A stretch of DNA of 36,696 nt from Gemmatimonadota bacterium (GTDB lineage Bacteria; Gemmatimonadota; Gemmatimonadetes; Longimicrobiales; RSA9). The notes under the pieces were generated by a model. It saw only the letters and a program-made list of their open reading frames with translations. It was not told the DNA's origin and did no database searches. The stretch lies in assembly GCA_017881445.1 (NCBI GenBank), contig JADGQX010000015.1, positions 1 to 36,696 of the forward strand, read 5' to 3'. Shown one piece after another: positions 18,802 to 26,498 of this stretch (position 1 is its first letter; every line of letters begins with the position of its first letter). Both the position numbers and the translations under genes were made by a program.

Positions 18802-20042
18802 GCGCCATGCCCGGCGCGCCCGAGGACATGGTCCTGGTCACCGGCCTCAGCGAGCTGGTCACGGGCCTGTCGAGCGACGCGGGCGTGGGCGTACTGCGCG
18901 GCGTCGCCATCGCCCTGGGCGGCGGACGCATTGCCGCCATCGCGCCCGAGAGCGAGCTGGTCGGCCGCTACCCGGCGGCGCAGCGCGTGGACTGCGGCGG
19001 GGCCGTCGCCACGCCCGGGCTGGTGGACTCGCATACGCACGCCGTGTTCGGTCGCTGGCGCGCCGACGAGTACGAGCTGCGCGCCCGGGGCGAGTCGTAC
19101 ATGGAGATCGCCCGCAAGGGCGGAGGCATCAACGCGTCCGTGCAGGACCTGCGCGGGCGCTCGGAGGACGAGCTGGTCGAGCTGACGCGCCCGCGCCTGC
19201 GGGAGATGCTCGAGCGCGGCACCACCACGGCGGAAGTGAAGAGCGGCTACGGCCTGCGTACCGACGACGAGCTGAAGATGCTGCGCGCCATCGCGCGCCT
19301 GCACCAGGAAGGCCCGCTCGACCTGTTGCCCACCTTCATGGGCGCCCACGAGTTCCCGCCCGAGCACCGCGGCTCGGTCCGCGCCGGCTACGTGGACCTG
19401 CTCGTGGACGAGATGATCCCTGCGGTGGCGGAGGCCAGGCTCGCTCGCTTCTGCGATGTCTTCCTGGAGCCCGGCGTCTTCACGCCGGCGGAGGCCCGGC
19501 GCATCCTGGAGGCGGGGCAGGCCCACGGGCTGGGGGCCAAGCTGCACGCGGACGAGCTCGAGTCCGGCGGCGGCGCCGAGCTGGCCGTGGAGCTGGGCGC
19601 CGTCTCCGCCGATCACCTGGGCGCGGTGAGCGATGCGGGCGTGCGGGCGCTGGCGCGCTCAACCACGGTGGCCACGCTGCTGCCCGCGACGCTCTTCTTC
19701 CTGGGGCGCAAGCAGTACGCGCCCGCACGCCGGCTGCTGGACGCGGGCGCCACCGTCGCCCTGGCCACCGACTTCAACCCGGGCGCGTCGCCCTCGCCCA
19801 GCCTGCCGCTGGCCATGACTGCCGCCTGCTCGCAGATGGGCATGACCCCGCTCGAGGCGTTGGTCGCGGCCACCGCGGGTGGCGCCCGCGCCCTCGCCCT
19901 GGACGACGGTCGTGGCACCCTGGTCGCCGGTGCACCCGCCGATCTCGTGGTCTGGCGCGCCGACGACCACCGTATGATCCCCTATCGCTACGGCGTGAAC
20001 CTCGTTCAGGGAGTGTGGAAGCGCGGCCGCCGGGTGGTCTGA
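18798..20042 (+). CDS. hutI: Imidazolonepropionase
   Basis: SHTHAVFG metal site, ARKGGGINASVQ, KSGYGLRTDDELKMLR, ALATDFNPGASPSPSLPLAM; overlaps hutH stop. Confidence 0.95.
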   Translation: MSAMPGAPEDMVLVTGLSELVTGLSSDAGVGVLRGVAIALGGGRIAAIAPESELVGRYPAAQRVDCGGAVATPGLVDSHTHAVFGRWRADEYELRARGESYMEIARKGGGINASVQDLRGRSEDELVELTRPRLREMLERGTTTAEVKSGYGLRTDDELKMLRAIARLHQEGPLDLLPTFMGAHEFPPEHRGSVRAGYVDLLVDEMIPAVAEARLARFCDVFLEPGVFTPAEARRILEAGQAHGLGAKLHADELESGGGAELAVELGAVSADHLGAVSDAGVRALARSTTVATLLPATLFFLGRKQYAPARRLLDAGATVALATDFNPGASPSPSLPLAMTAACSQMGMTPLEALVAATAGGARALALDDGRGTLVAGAPADLVVWRADDHRMIPYRYGVNLVQGVWKRGRRVV

Positions 20043-20071
20043 TGCGCTTGTGACCGCGCCGCTTGCGCCCG

Positions 20072-20077
20072 TATCTT
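20072..20077 (+). promoter_or_regulatory. -10-like hexamer 6 nt upstream of TPR gene ATG (possible leaderless mRNA)
   Basis: TATCTT CGTCCC ATG. Confidence 0.45.
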
Positions 20078-20083
20078 CGTCCC

Positions 20084-22459
20084 ATGAAGTCGATCAACAA
20101 ACTCAAGGACCAGGCTCGCAATCACGAGCAGAAGGAGGAGTGGGAGAAGGCCGCCCAGCTCTATCTGCAGGCCATCCGCGCCGCCGAGGACGAGGGCGAT
20201 GCGGCCGGTGAGCTCGGCCTCTACAACCGCATCGGCGACATCTACCTGCGGCTGGGCAAGGCGACCGATGCCGTCGCCTTCTACGAGCAGGCCGCCGACC
20301 ACTACGCGGCCGACGGGCTGTACGCCAACGCCATCGCCCTCTGCAACAAGGCGCTGCGCCACCTCCCCGAGCGCCTCGAGCTCTACCGCAAGCTCGGCCG
20401 GCTGAGCGCATCCCAGGGCTTCTTCACCGACGCCCGTCGCTGGTTCGTCGAATACTCCGAACGCCAGATCCGCCGGGGGGCGCTGGACGAGGCCTTCACC
20501 GGCCTGCGCGAGCTCGCCGATCTCACCGACGACGCCGAGGTGCGCCAGCTGCTGGCCCGCCAGCTCCACGCCCACGACCGCACCGCCGAGGCGGTGGCCG
20601 AGCTCGCGCGCGCCTACGCCACGCACTTGCGCGCCGCCGACCTGATCGGCGCCGAGGCCGTGCGCGAGGAGGTGCGGGCGCTGGACCCCGACGCCGCCGA
20701 CACGCTGGACGAGCACCTCGAGGCGGCGCCGGCGGCGCGGGGAACCTTCGACGGGCTGCCCCTGCTCGACGAGCTCCCCCCCCTCGGCCTCGAGACCGCC
20801 GCCGGCGCCGCCGGCCTCGAGCAGGGCGCTCCGCCCCCGGTGGCGCAGGGCTCCGCGGACGTGGCCGCGCCGCCCGCGGCGCAGGCGCCACCTGCCCCGG
20901 AGGGGTTCGACCCCACCGCCATGGGCGAGCTGGGCGCGCTCACGGCTTCGCCCGCCGGGCCGGAGCCCGTCCCGGCCGAGGCCGAGGTCGAGGTCGAGCC
21001 CGAGCCCGAGCCCGAGGTCGAGCCCGTGCCCGAGCCCGAGCCCGAGCCCGAGCCTGAGCCCGAGCCCGAGGATCTGTCGCAGCCGCTGCCGCTGATGGCG
21101 CTGGACGAGCCCGAGGAGGGTGCGGGCGAGCCGGCGGAGATCGAGTACCTGCCGCCTCCGCTCCCCTGGCTGGACCTGGGCGACGAGGAAGATCTGGAGC
21201 CGCTGCCGCCCCTGCCCCTGCTGGAGGAGGAAGACCAGGACGCCGGCCTGCCGCCGGTCACGGCCCGGGTGGAGGAGGAGAATCCCTTCTCCCCGCCGCT
21301 CCCCATGCTCTGGAACATGGGCGACGACGACGAGGAGGAGGAGCAGGTCGCGGAGCCGCTACCGTTGCTGGAGGAGCCCATCCTCGGACCGCTGCCGCTG
21401 CTGGAGGAGCCTCCGGCCGGCGGCTCGCCGCTTCCGCCCCTGGAGATCCCGGGCCTCGAGCCCGCGCCGCCGCCGCTGCCGCCCTTCGAAGTCGCCCTCC
21501 CCGAGCCCGAACCTTCGCCCTGGGCGGCCGGCCTGGACGAGGACCCCTGGTGCGTGGCGCCCGAGGACGAGCTGTCCGGGGTGCGGCTGCTGTACGGGCG
21601 GGGGCAGCGCGCCGCCGGCCGCAACGCCTTCGAGCGGCTCATTGGCAACGCCGAGCGGGCGGGCGATGCGCGCCGTGCCCTGGAGCTGCTCGATGCCCTG
21701 GCCCTGGCGGAGCCCGACGACCTTGACGTGCACCACCGCCGCGTCGAGTGCGCTTACCGCCTGGGCGGGCCCCGGGCCGCCGTGCCCGCTCTGCTCGGGA
21801 TGGCCGAGGCGCAGGCCCGCGCCGGCCTTGAGTCCAAGGCCTCCGTCGTCTACCTGCAGGTGCTGGACATCGACCCGTTCAACGCCGTGGCCGGCGCGGC
21901 CCTCCGGCGGGAGCGGGACGCCCGCCCGCGGCCGGTGGACGACGGCGGCTTCATCGACCTGGGCGCCCTGCTGATGGAGGACGACGACTTCCAGGAGACC
22001 ACGCGCTTCGTGGTGCCGGGAGAGGTGCCCTCGGGCGACGAGGAGCAGGACTTCGTCGCCATGCTGGAGCAGTTCAAGGACAAGGTCTCCGAGCAGATGG
22101 GCGAGGACCCCCAGGCGCACTACGACCTGGGGCTCGCCTACAAGGAGATGGGCCTGCTGGACGAGGCCATCACCGAGTTCCAGGTGGCCCTGCGCGGCGG
22201 CGCCGACCGCCTCAAGGTGCTGGAGGAGCTCGGCCGCTGCTTCCTGCTCAAGGAGCAGCCCACCGTGGCGCTGCGCCTGCTGCAGCAGGCGCTCGAGTTC
22301 ACCGGACGGACCGAAATGGAGTACATGGGGGTCTTTTACCTGCTCGGGCGCTGCCACGAGGAGCTCGGCAGCGCTCAGGCCGCCCGCGATGCCTACGAGC
22401 GCGTGGTCGGCCTCGACCTCCAGTTCGACGACGTCGCCGAACGCCTCGCACGCCTTTGA
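20084..22459 (+). CDS. TPR protein with long acidic/proline-rich central region
   Basis: N-terminal TPRs (AAQLYLQAIRAAEDEGDAAGELGLYNRIGDIYLRLGKATDAVAFYEQAADHYA), C-terminal TPRs (AHYDLGLAYKEMGLLDEAITEFQVAL), low-complexity middle. Confidence 0.85.
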   Translation: MKSINKLKDQARNHEQKEEWEKAAQLYLQAIRAAEDEGDAAGELGLYNRIGDIYLRLGKATDAVAFYEQAADHYAADGLYANAIALCNKALRHLPERLELYRKLGRLSASQGFFTDARRWFVEYSERQIRRGALDEAFTGLRELADLTDDAEVRQLLARQLHAHDRTAEAVAELARAYATHLRAADLIGAEAVREEVRALDPDAADTLDEHLEAAPAARGTFDGLPLLDELPPLGLETAAGAAGLEQGAPPPVAQGSADVAAPPAAQAPPAPEGFDPTAMGELGALTASPAGPEPVPAEAEVEVEPEPEPEVEPVPEPEPEPEPEPEPEDLSQPLPLMALDEPEEGAGEPAEIEYLPPPLPWLDLGDEEDLEPLPPLPLLEEEDQDAGLPPVTARVEEENPFSPPLPMLWNMGDDDEEEEQVAEPLPLLEEPILGPLPLLEEPPAGGSPLPPLEIPGLEPAPPPLPPFEVALPEPEPSPWAAGLDEDPWCVAPEDELSGVRLLYGRGQRAAGRNAFERLIGNAERAGDARRALELLDALALAEPDDLDVHHRRVECAYRLGGPRAAVPALLGMAEAQARAGLESKASVVYLQVLDIDPFNAVAGAALRRERDARPRPVDDGGFIDLGALLMEDDDFQETTRFVVPGEVPSGDEEQDFVAMLEQFKDKVSEQMGEDPQAHYDLGLAYKEMGLLDEAITEFQVALRGGADRLKVLEELGRCFLLKEQPTVALRLLQQALEFTGRTEMEYMGVFYLLGRCHEELGSAQAARDAYERVVGLDLQFDDVAERLARL
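20979..21070 (+). repeat. In-frame hexanucleotide repeat (GAGCCC/GAGGTC)n encoding (PE/VE)n
   Basis: EAEVEVEPEPEPEVEPVPEPEPEPEPEPEPED in the TPR protein. Confidence 0.9.
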
Positions 22460-22484
22460 CAACCCCGGCAAATGCCGGTATTTT
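22456..22484 (+). promoter_or_regulatory. Sigma-70-like promoter for polyprenyl synthetase gene
   Basis: TTGACA (22456-22461), 17-nt spacer, TATTTT (22479-22484); -35 overlaps the upstream TGA stop. Confidence 0.75.
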
Positions 22485-22486
22485 TT
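22465..22486 (+). terminator. Small intrinsic-terminator-like hairpin inside the promoter spacer
   Basis: CCGGC AAAT GCCGG TATTTTTT. Confidence 0.6.
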
Positions 22487-22518
22487 GATGCTTCCGCGAC
22501 TTGGGCCTGAACGGGACG

Positions 22519-23502
22519 ATGCTTCGCACGCTGCCGAAACTGCCCCAGATCCAGCGCCCCGTTCGCGACCGTCTCGAGGCCGTGGTCGAGGAGTTGCGGC
22601 GCATCGTCCTGACCGATTTCACGCCCATCGAGGAGGTCAACGACCACCTCCTCTGGGCCCGCGGCAAGCTGTTCCGGCCCACGCTGCTCCTGCTCGCCAA
22701 CGAGCTGGGCGGCCGACGCCACCAGCGTGCCGTCACCCTCGCCTCCGTGGTCGAGCTCGTCCACCTGGCGACGCTAGTGCACGACGATTCCGTGGATCAC
22801 TCCGTGCTCCGGCGCGGCATGCCCACCGTGAACGCCCTCTGGAACCACCAGACGGCCGTCATCATGGGCGATTACCTCTACTCCCGCGCCGTCATGGAGC
22901 TGGCGCTCTTCGGCGAGAACGAGCTGATCCGGGTGCTGTCGCGTGCGGCCAACCAGATGAGCATCGGCGAGATGCGCCAGCTGGTCTCCGCCGACGCCAT
23001 CCGCTACACCGAGGCCGATTACGACCGGCTGATCGAATGCAAGACCGCCTCGCTCATGTCCGCGGCCTGCGAGATGGGCGCCGTCGCCGGCGATGCCCGC
23101 TGGAGGCAGCCCCTCGCCCGGTACGGCTTCCAGCTCGGCATGGCCTTTCAGATCGCCGACGACCTCATCGACTACACGGGCACCGAGGCCGTCACGGGCA
23201 AGCCGACCGGACAGGACCTGCGGGAGCACAAGATGACGCTCCCGCTCATCCATGCGCTTGGCGTCATGGATGCGGCCCCGCGACGCGAGGTGGAGGAGTT
23301 CTTCGCCGATCCCGAGCCGTCCGACGACGGGATCGCCAGAGTGGTGGCCCTCGTGCGCGAGCACGGCGGCCTGGAGTACGCCCGGGGTCGCGCCGAGGAT
23401 TTCGGCGCCCGGGCCGTGGATGCGCTCACTGGCCTGCCCGACGAGCCGGCCACGACTTCGCTGCGCGAGGCCGTGGCATACGTCATCGATCGGCGGCGCT
23501 GA
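22519..23502 (+). CDS. Trans-isoprenyl (polyprenyl) diphosphate synthase
   Basis: GKLFRPTLLLLANELGG, first acidic motif in LVHDDSVDHSVLRRG, second in IADDLIDYTG. Confidence 0.92.
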   Translation: MLRTLPKLPQIQRPVRDRLEAVVEELRRIVLTDFTPIEEVNDHLLWARGKLFRPTLLLLANELGGRRHQRAVTLASVVELVHLATLVHDDSVDHSVLRRGMPTVNALWNHQTAVIMGDYLYSRAVMELALFGENELIRVLSRAANQMSIGEMRQLVSADAIRYTEADYDRLIECKTASLMSAACEMGAVAGDARWRQPLARYGFQLGMAFQIADDLIDYTGTEAVTGKPTGQDLREHKMTLPLIHALGVMDAAPRREVEEFFADPEPSDDGIARVVALVREHGGLEYARGRAEDFGARAVDALTGLPDEPATTSLREAVAYVIDRRR

Positions 23503-23536
23503 TTGGCGGAACTCGTGCAACCCAGGACTGTAGAAC

Positions 23537-23812
23537 ATGATCGGTCCCCGCAGGCGTAGCTTGTCGCGGCTCCTGTGGACGATCGTCGTCGGCTTGTTCC
23601 TCGGCGCGCTCTTCACCAAGCTCGCGGTGCTCTACATGCCCGAGAGCGCGGCCCGGGAATTCCTGACCACGTCCGTCTCCGCGTCGATAGGGCCCCTCGG
23701 CATCGACCTGATCGCCGTCGCCTTCGCGGTCGGTCCGCTCACGCTCAACCTCAACGCGCTGAGCCTCGTCGGTATCCTGCTGGTGGCGCTCGTCATGCGC
23801 TCCTGGCTGTAG
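23537..23812 (+). CDS. Small membrane protein, DUF4321-like
   Basis: 91 aa, two hydrophobic segments, IDLIAVAFAVGPLTLNLNALSLVGILL pattern recalled from DUF4321; lies upstream of tatA. Confidence 0.55.
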   Translation: MIGPRRRSLSRLLWTIVVGLFLGALFTKLAVLYMPESAAREFLTTSVSASIGPLGIDLIAVAFAVGPLTLNLNALSLVGILLVALVMRSWL

Positions 23813-23841
23813 CTCGGCTCTGACCTCGGAAAGAAGGGCTT

Positions 23842-24243
23842 ATGTTCGGCAATCTCGGCATGGGCGAGATGATCTTCATCGGGGTCATCGTGCTCCTCGT
23901 CTTCGGCGCCAAGCGCCTGCCGGAGATCGGCGCCTCCATGGGCAAGGGCATCCGCGAATTCAAGAAGTCCATCAACGAGGTCACGGGCGAGCTGCAGGCG
24001 CCCCCGCCGACCCAGCAGTACGTGCCTCCGCAGCAGCCTCAGCAGTACGCGGTTCCGCAGCCGCCTCAGCAGTACGTGGCGCCGCCCCAGGCACCCCAGC
24101 AGTACGCCGCCCCCCAGGCTCCGCAGCAGTACAGCGCGCCGCAACAGCCGCAGCCGTACGGGACGCCCGCGCCGCCGACTCCCGCTGCGCCGGCCGCGCC
24201 CCAGGACGAGACGCAGCTGCCGCCCCGGCCGCCGCAGGTCTAG
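23842..24243 (+). CDS. tatA: Twin-arginine translocase subunit TatA/TatB with PQQY-rich tail
   Basis: [38 protein letters not shown]. Confidence 0.93.
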   Translation: MFGNLGMGEMIFIGVIVLLVFGAKRLPEIGASMGKGIREFKKSINEVTGELQAPPPTQQYVPPQQPQQYAVPQPPQQYVAPPQAPQQYAAPQAPQQYSAPQQPQPYGTPAPPTPAAPAAPQDETQLPPRPPQV

Positions 24244-24282
24244 CAGCAGCCGGATCCGTTCCGCCGGAGTGACGTTGCCTTC

Positions 24283-24316
24283 CCCCTGCGCCTGCCTTTC
24301 CGCGGGTGCAGGGGGG
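24283..24316 (+). terminator. GC-rich hairpin downstream of tatA
   Basis: CCCCCTGCGCC ... GGTGCAGGGGG; no clear T-run. Confidence 0.5.
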
Positions 24317-24320
24317 CTTC

Positions 24321-24326
24321 TATAAT
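24321..24326 (+). promoter_or_regulatory. Consensus -10 element upstream of the cupredoxin gene
   Basis: TATAAT, only weak -35 candidate; would give a leader of about 180 nt. Confidence 0.55.
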
Positions 24327-24335
24327 CCCGTCGGT

Positions 24336-24489
24336 CCCGCCTTCCTGAGATAGGGCCACTTTCCGCACGACGAGGTGGGAAATCTGGACACGGAAACGCG
24401 GCGATCCCCCGACAGCTGATCCGTCAAACTCCTGAGGAAAGCAGCTCCGCCATTGCGGTAGAGTAACCCGCAGAGGGCAGGTGGCGGGC
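24336..24489 (+). ncRNA. Candidate structured 5' leader of unknown class
   Basis: Possible closing stem CCCGCC..CCTG near 24337-24348 with CAGGTGGCGGG 24479-24489; internal AGCTG/CAGCT and CCGC cattG CGG hairpins; ends about 20 nt before the ATG. Confidence 0.35.
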
Positions 24490-24510
24490 TCATGCTGTAA
24501 GGAGTCGACG

Positions 24511-24921
24511 ATGCGAAAGGCACTGGGAGGGATCGGGGTGGCGCTGCTGATGGGGCTCGTGGGCACGGTGAGTGCATCGGCGCAGGCACCGAAGGCTGCG
24601 GGGCACCTGGTCGTGGTGAAGATGGTGGAGGTGGCGGGGCAGCAGTTCCGCTTCGAGCCGGCGAGCATCACGGTTCAGCCGGGGGACACGGTGCGCTGGC
24701 TCCAGGAATCGGTGGCGCCGCACAACGTCCAGTTCGAATCGAAGCCGAAGGGTGCGCGGCTGGGCGGCGCGGACATGGGCGGCTACCTCACCTCGAAGGG
24801 CGAGGCGTACCAGCTGGTGATCGATGGGCGCTTCCCGTTGGGCACCTATGGCTACCTGTGCACGCCGCACGGGCCGATGGGTATGAAGGGCACGATGACG
24901 GTCGCGGCATCCGCCCCCTAG
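24511..24921 (+). CDS. Exported type-1 copper cupredoxin (plastocyanin/amicyanin-like)
   Basis: RBS AAGGAG; signal peptide ...SASAQA; copper ligand pattern APHNVQF ... YLCTPHGPMGMKG. Confidence 0.88.
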   Translation: MRKALGGIGVALLMGLVGTVSASAQAPKAAGHLVVVKMVEVAGQQFRFEPASITVQPGDTVRWLQESVAPHNVQFESKPKGARLGGADMGGYLTSKGEAYQLVIDGRFPLGTYGYLCTPHGPMGMKGTMTVAASAP

Positions 24922-24986
24922 GAGGCGGTACCCAGGCGCGCGACGAACCAGGGCGGACCGATATCGCCCAAGCGAGGGAGGGTCTC

Positions 24987-26414
24987 ATGGTTCGGACTCG
25001 TCGTTGGCTGGTCGTCGTTGCAGTACCCGTTGTGGCGGGCCTCTTGCCGGGCCCGGCGGTCGGAGCCGGTGTCCCGGCGGCGCCCGGCGCGCACGCCGGG
25101 CTCTGGCGAGGCGGGCGGGCGGTGGCACTGCGGGATGCGCCGGATGCTCCGATCCCGAGCTTTTCGCGGCAGACGCGGCTGCCATGCACCGCGTGTCACA
25201 CGACGTTCCCGCAGCTCACCGCGTTCGGCCGGCTGTTCAAGCTCAACGGCTACACGCTCACGGGAATCGAGCAGATCCGGTCGCAGCTGGACACCTCCCA
25301 GGCGCCCGTGCTGGCGCTGGACCTGATCCCCCCCGTGTCCGTGATGGCGGAGGCGGCCGTGTCGCACGTTTCGGAGGCGCCGGCCGGGACGCAGAACGAC
25401 CAGGTCGACTTCCCCCAGCAGCTCAGCCTCTTCATAGGCGAGGCCATCACGCCCAAGCTCGGCACCTTCCTGCAGTTCACGTACACGGCGGCGGATGGCG
25501 CCCTGGGCTGGGACAACGCGGACATCCGCTTTGCCAACCACACCACCTTCGCGTCGCAGCCGCTGATCTTCGGGATCACGCTGAACAACAACCCGACGGT
25601 GCAGGACGTGTGGAACACGGTGCCGGCCTGGGGCTTCCCGTTCGCGAGCTCGTCGGTGGTGCCGACGCCGGCGGCGGCGACCATGGTGGACGGTGGGCTG
25701 GGCCAGCGGGTGGCGGGGCTGGGCGCCTACGGCTTCTGGAACAACCTGCTCTATGCGGAGCTGAGCGTATACCGCTCGGCGCCGCAGGGCGGGCCGCACC
25801 CGGCGGACTCCACCTCCACGAGCACGATCCGGGGCGTGGCGCCGTACTGGCGCGTGGCGCTCAACCGGCAGTCGGGAGCGCAGAGCTTCGAGGTGGGCAC
25901 CTACGGCATGCAGGTGAAGCAGTACCCGGAGGGTGTAGCGGGCCCGACCGACCGGTTCCGCGACATCGCCTTCGATGCCCAGTACCAAGTGGAGTCCGGG
26001 CCGACGCTGGTGGCGCTGCACGGCACCTGGATCGACGAGAGCCAGACGCTGGACGCGACGGCGGGGGCGGGTGGCGCCGACAACGTGGTGGACCACCTGC
26101 GGACGCTGCGGGCGGACGGGTCGCTCTTCTGGCCCCAACGCCGGTTGGGGGCGACGCTCGGCTTCTTCACCACCAGCGGCGACGCCGACGCGGGGCTCTA
26201 CCCGGCGGCGGCCGTCAGCGGCAGCGGTACGGGGTCGCCCAACAGCACCGGGCTCATCGGCCAGTTCGACTTCAATCCGTGGCTGAACACGCGCTTCTCG
26301 GCCCAGTACGTCTGGTACGGCAAGTTCAACGGCGCGAGCACGAATTATGACGGCTCGGGCCGGAACGCGTCGGCCAACAACACGCTCTACCTGGTGGCCT
26401 GGTTGGTGTTCTGA
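24987..26414 (+). CDS. Fused monoheme c-type cytochrome/outer-membrane porin, Cyc2-like
   Basis: Signal peptide; IPSFSRQTRLPCTACHTTFPQLTAFGRLFKLNGYTL with CxxCH; then a ~400-aa region with alternating aromatic beta-strand pattern ending in aromatic residue (LYLVAWLVF). Confidence 0.72.
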   Translation: MVRTRRWLVVVAVPVVAGLLPGPAVGAGVPAAPGAHAGLWRGGRAVALRDAPDAPIPSFSRQTRLPCTACHTTFPQLTAFGRLFKLNGYTLTGIEQIRSQLDTSQAPVLALDLIPPVSVMAEAAVSHVSEAPAGTQNDQVDFPQQLSLFIGEAITPKLGTFLQFTYTAADGALGWDNADIRFANHTTFASQPLIFGITLNNNPTVQDVWNTVPAWGFPFASSSVVPTPAAATMVDGGLGQRVAGLGAYGFWNNLLYAELSVYRSAPQGGPHPADSTSTSTIRGVAPYWRVALNRQSGAQSFEVGTYGMQVKQYPEGVAGPTDRFRDIAFDAQYQVESGPTLVALHGTWIDESQTLDATAGAGGADNVVDHLRTLRADGSLFWPQRRLGATLGFFTTSGDADAGLYPAAAVSGSGTGSPNSTGLIGQFDFNPWLNTRFSAQYVWYGKFNGASTNYDGSGRNASANNTLYLVAWLVF

Positions 26415-26447
26415 TCGGGGGGCGCGGCAGGGGAGGGCGGAAAAAAG

Positions 26448-26476
26448 GGGCGCCCGGGCGATTCGCCCGGGCGCCC
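26448..26476. terminator. Bidirectional intrinsic terminator between convergent genes
   Basis: 13-bp perfect stem GGGCGCCCGGGCG/CGCCCGGGCGCCC with ATT loop, A6 before and TTTCTT after. Confidence 0.85.
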
Positions 26477-26498
26477 TTTCTTCCGCTCGGCCGCCGCC

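Noticed and set aside
17263-20042. hutH-hutI as a novel pathway
   Set aside because: Both carry all expected motifs of ordinary histidine catabolism; the two-gene set is unremarkable.
20614-21648. 344-aa serine-rich minus-strand ORF (SGSGSGSGSG)
   Set aside because: Antisense translation of the GAGCCC repeat region of the TPR gene.
24337-24489. Leader as a GEMM (cyclic di-GMP-I), cobalamin, TPP or RNase P RNA
   Set aside because: Short resemblances (CAAAC, GAGGAAAG, GCGGTAGAGTAACC) but required conserved blocks and order are missing by eye; left as unknown class.
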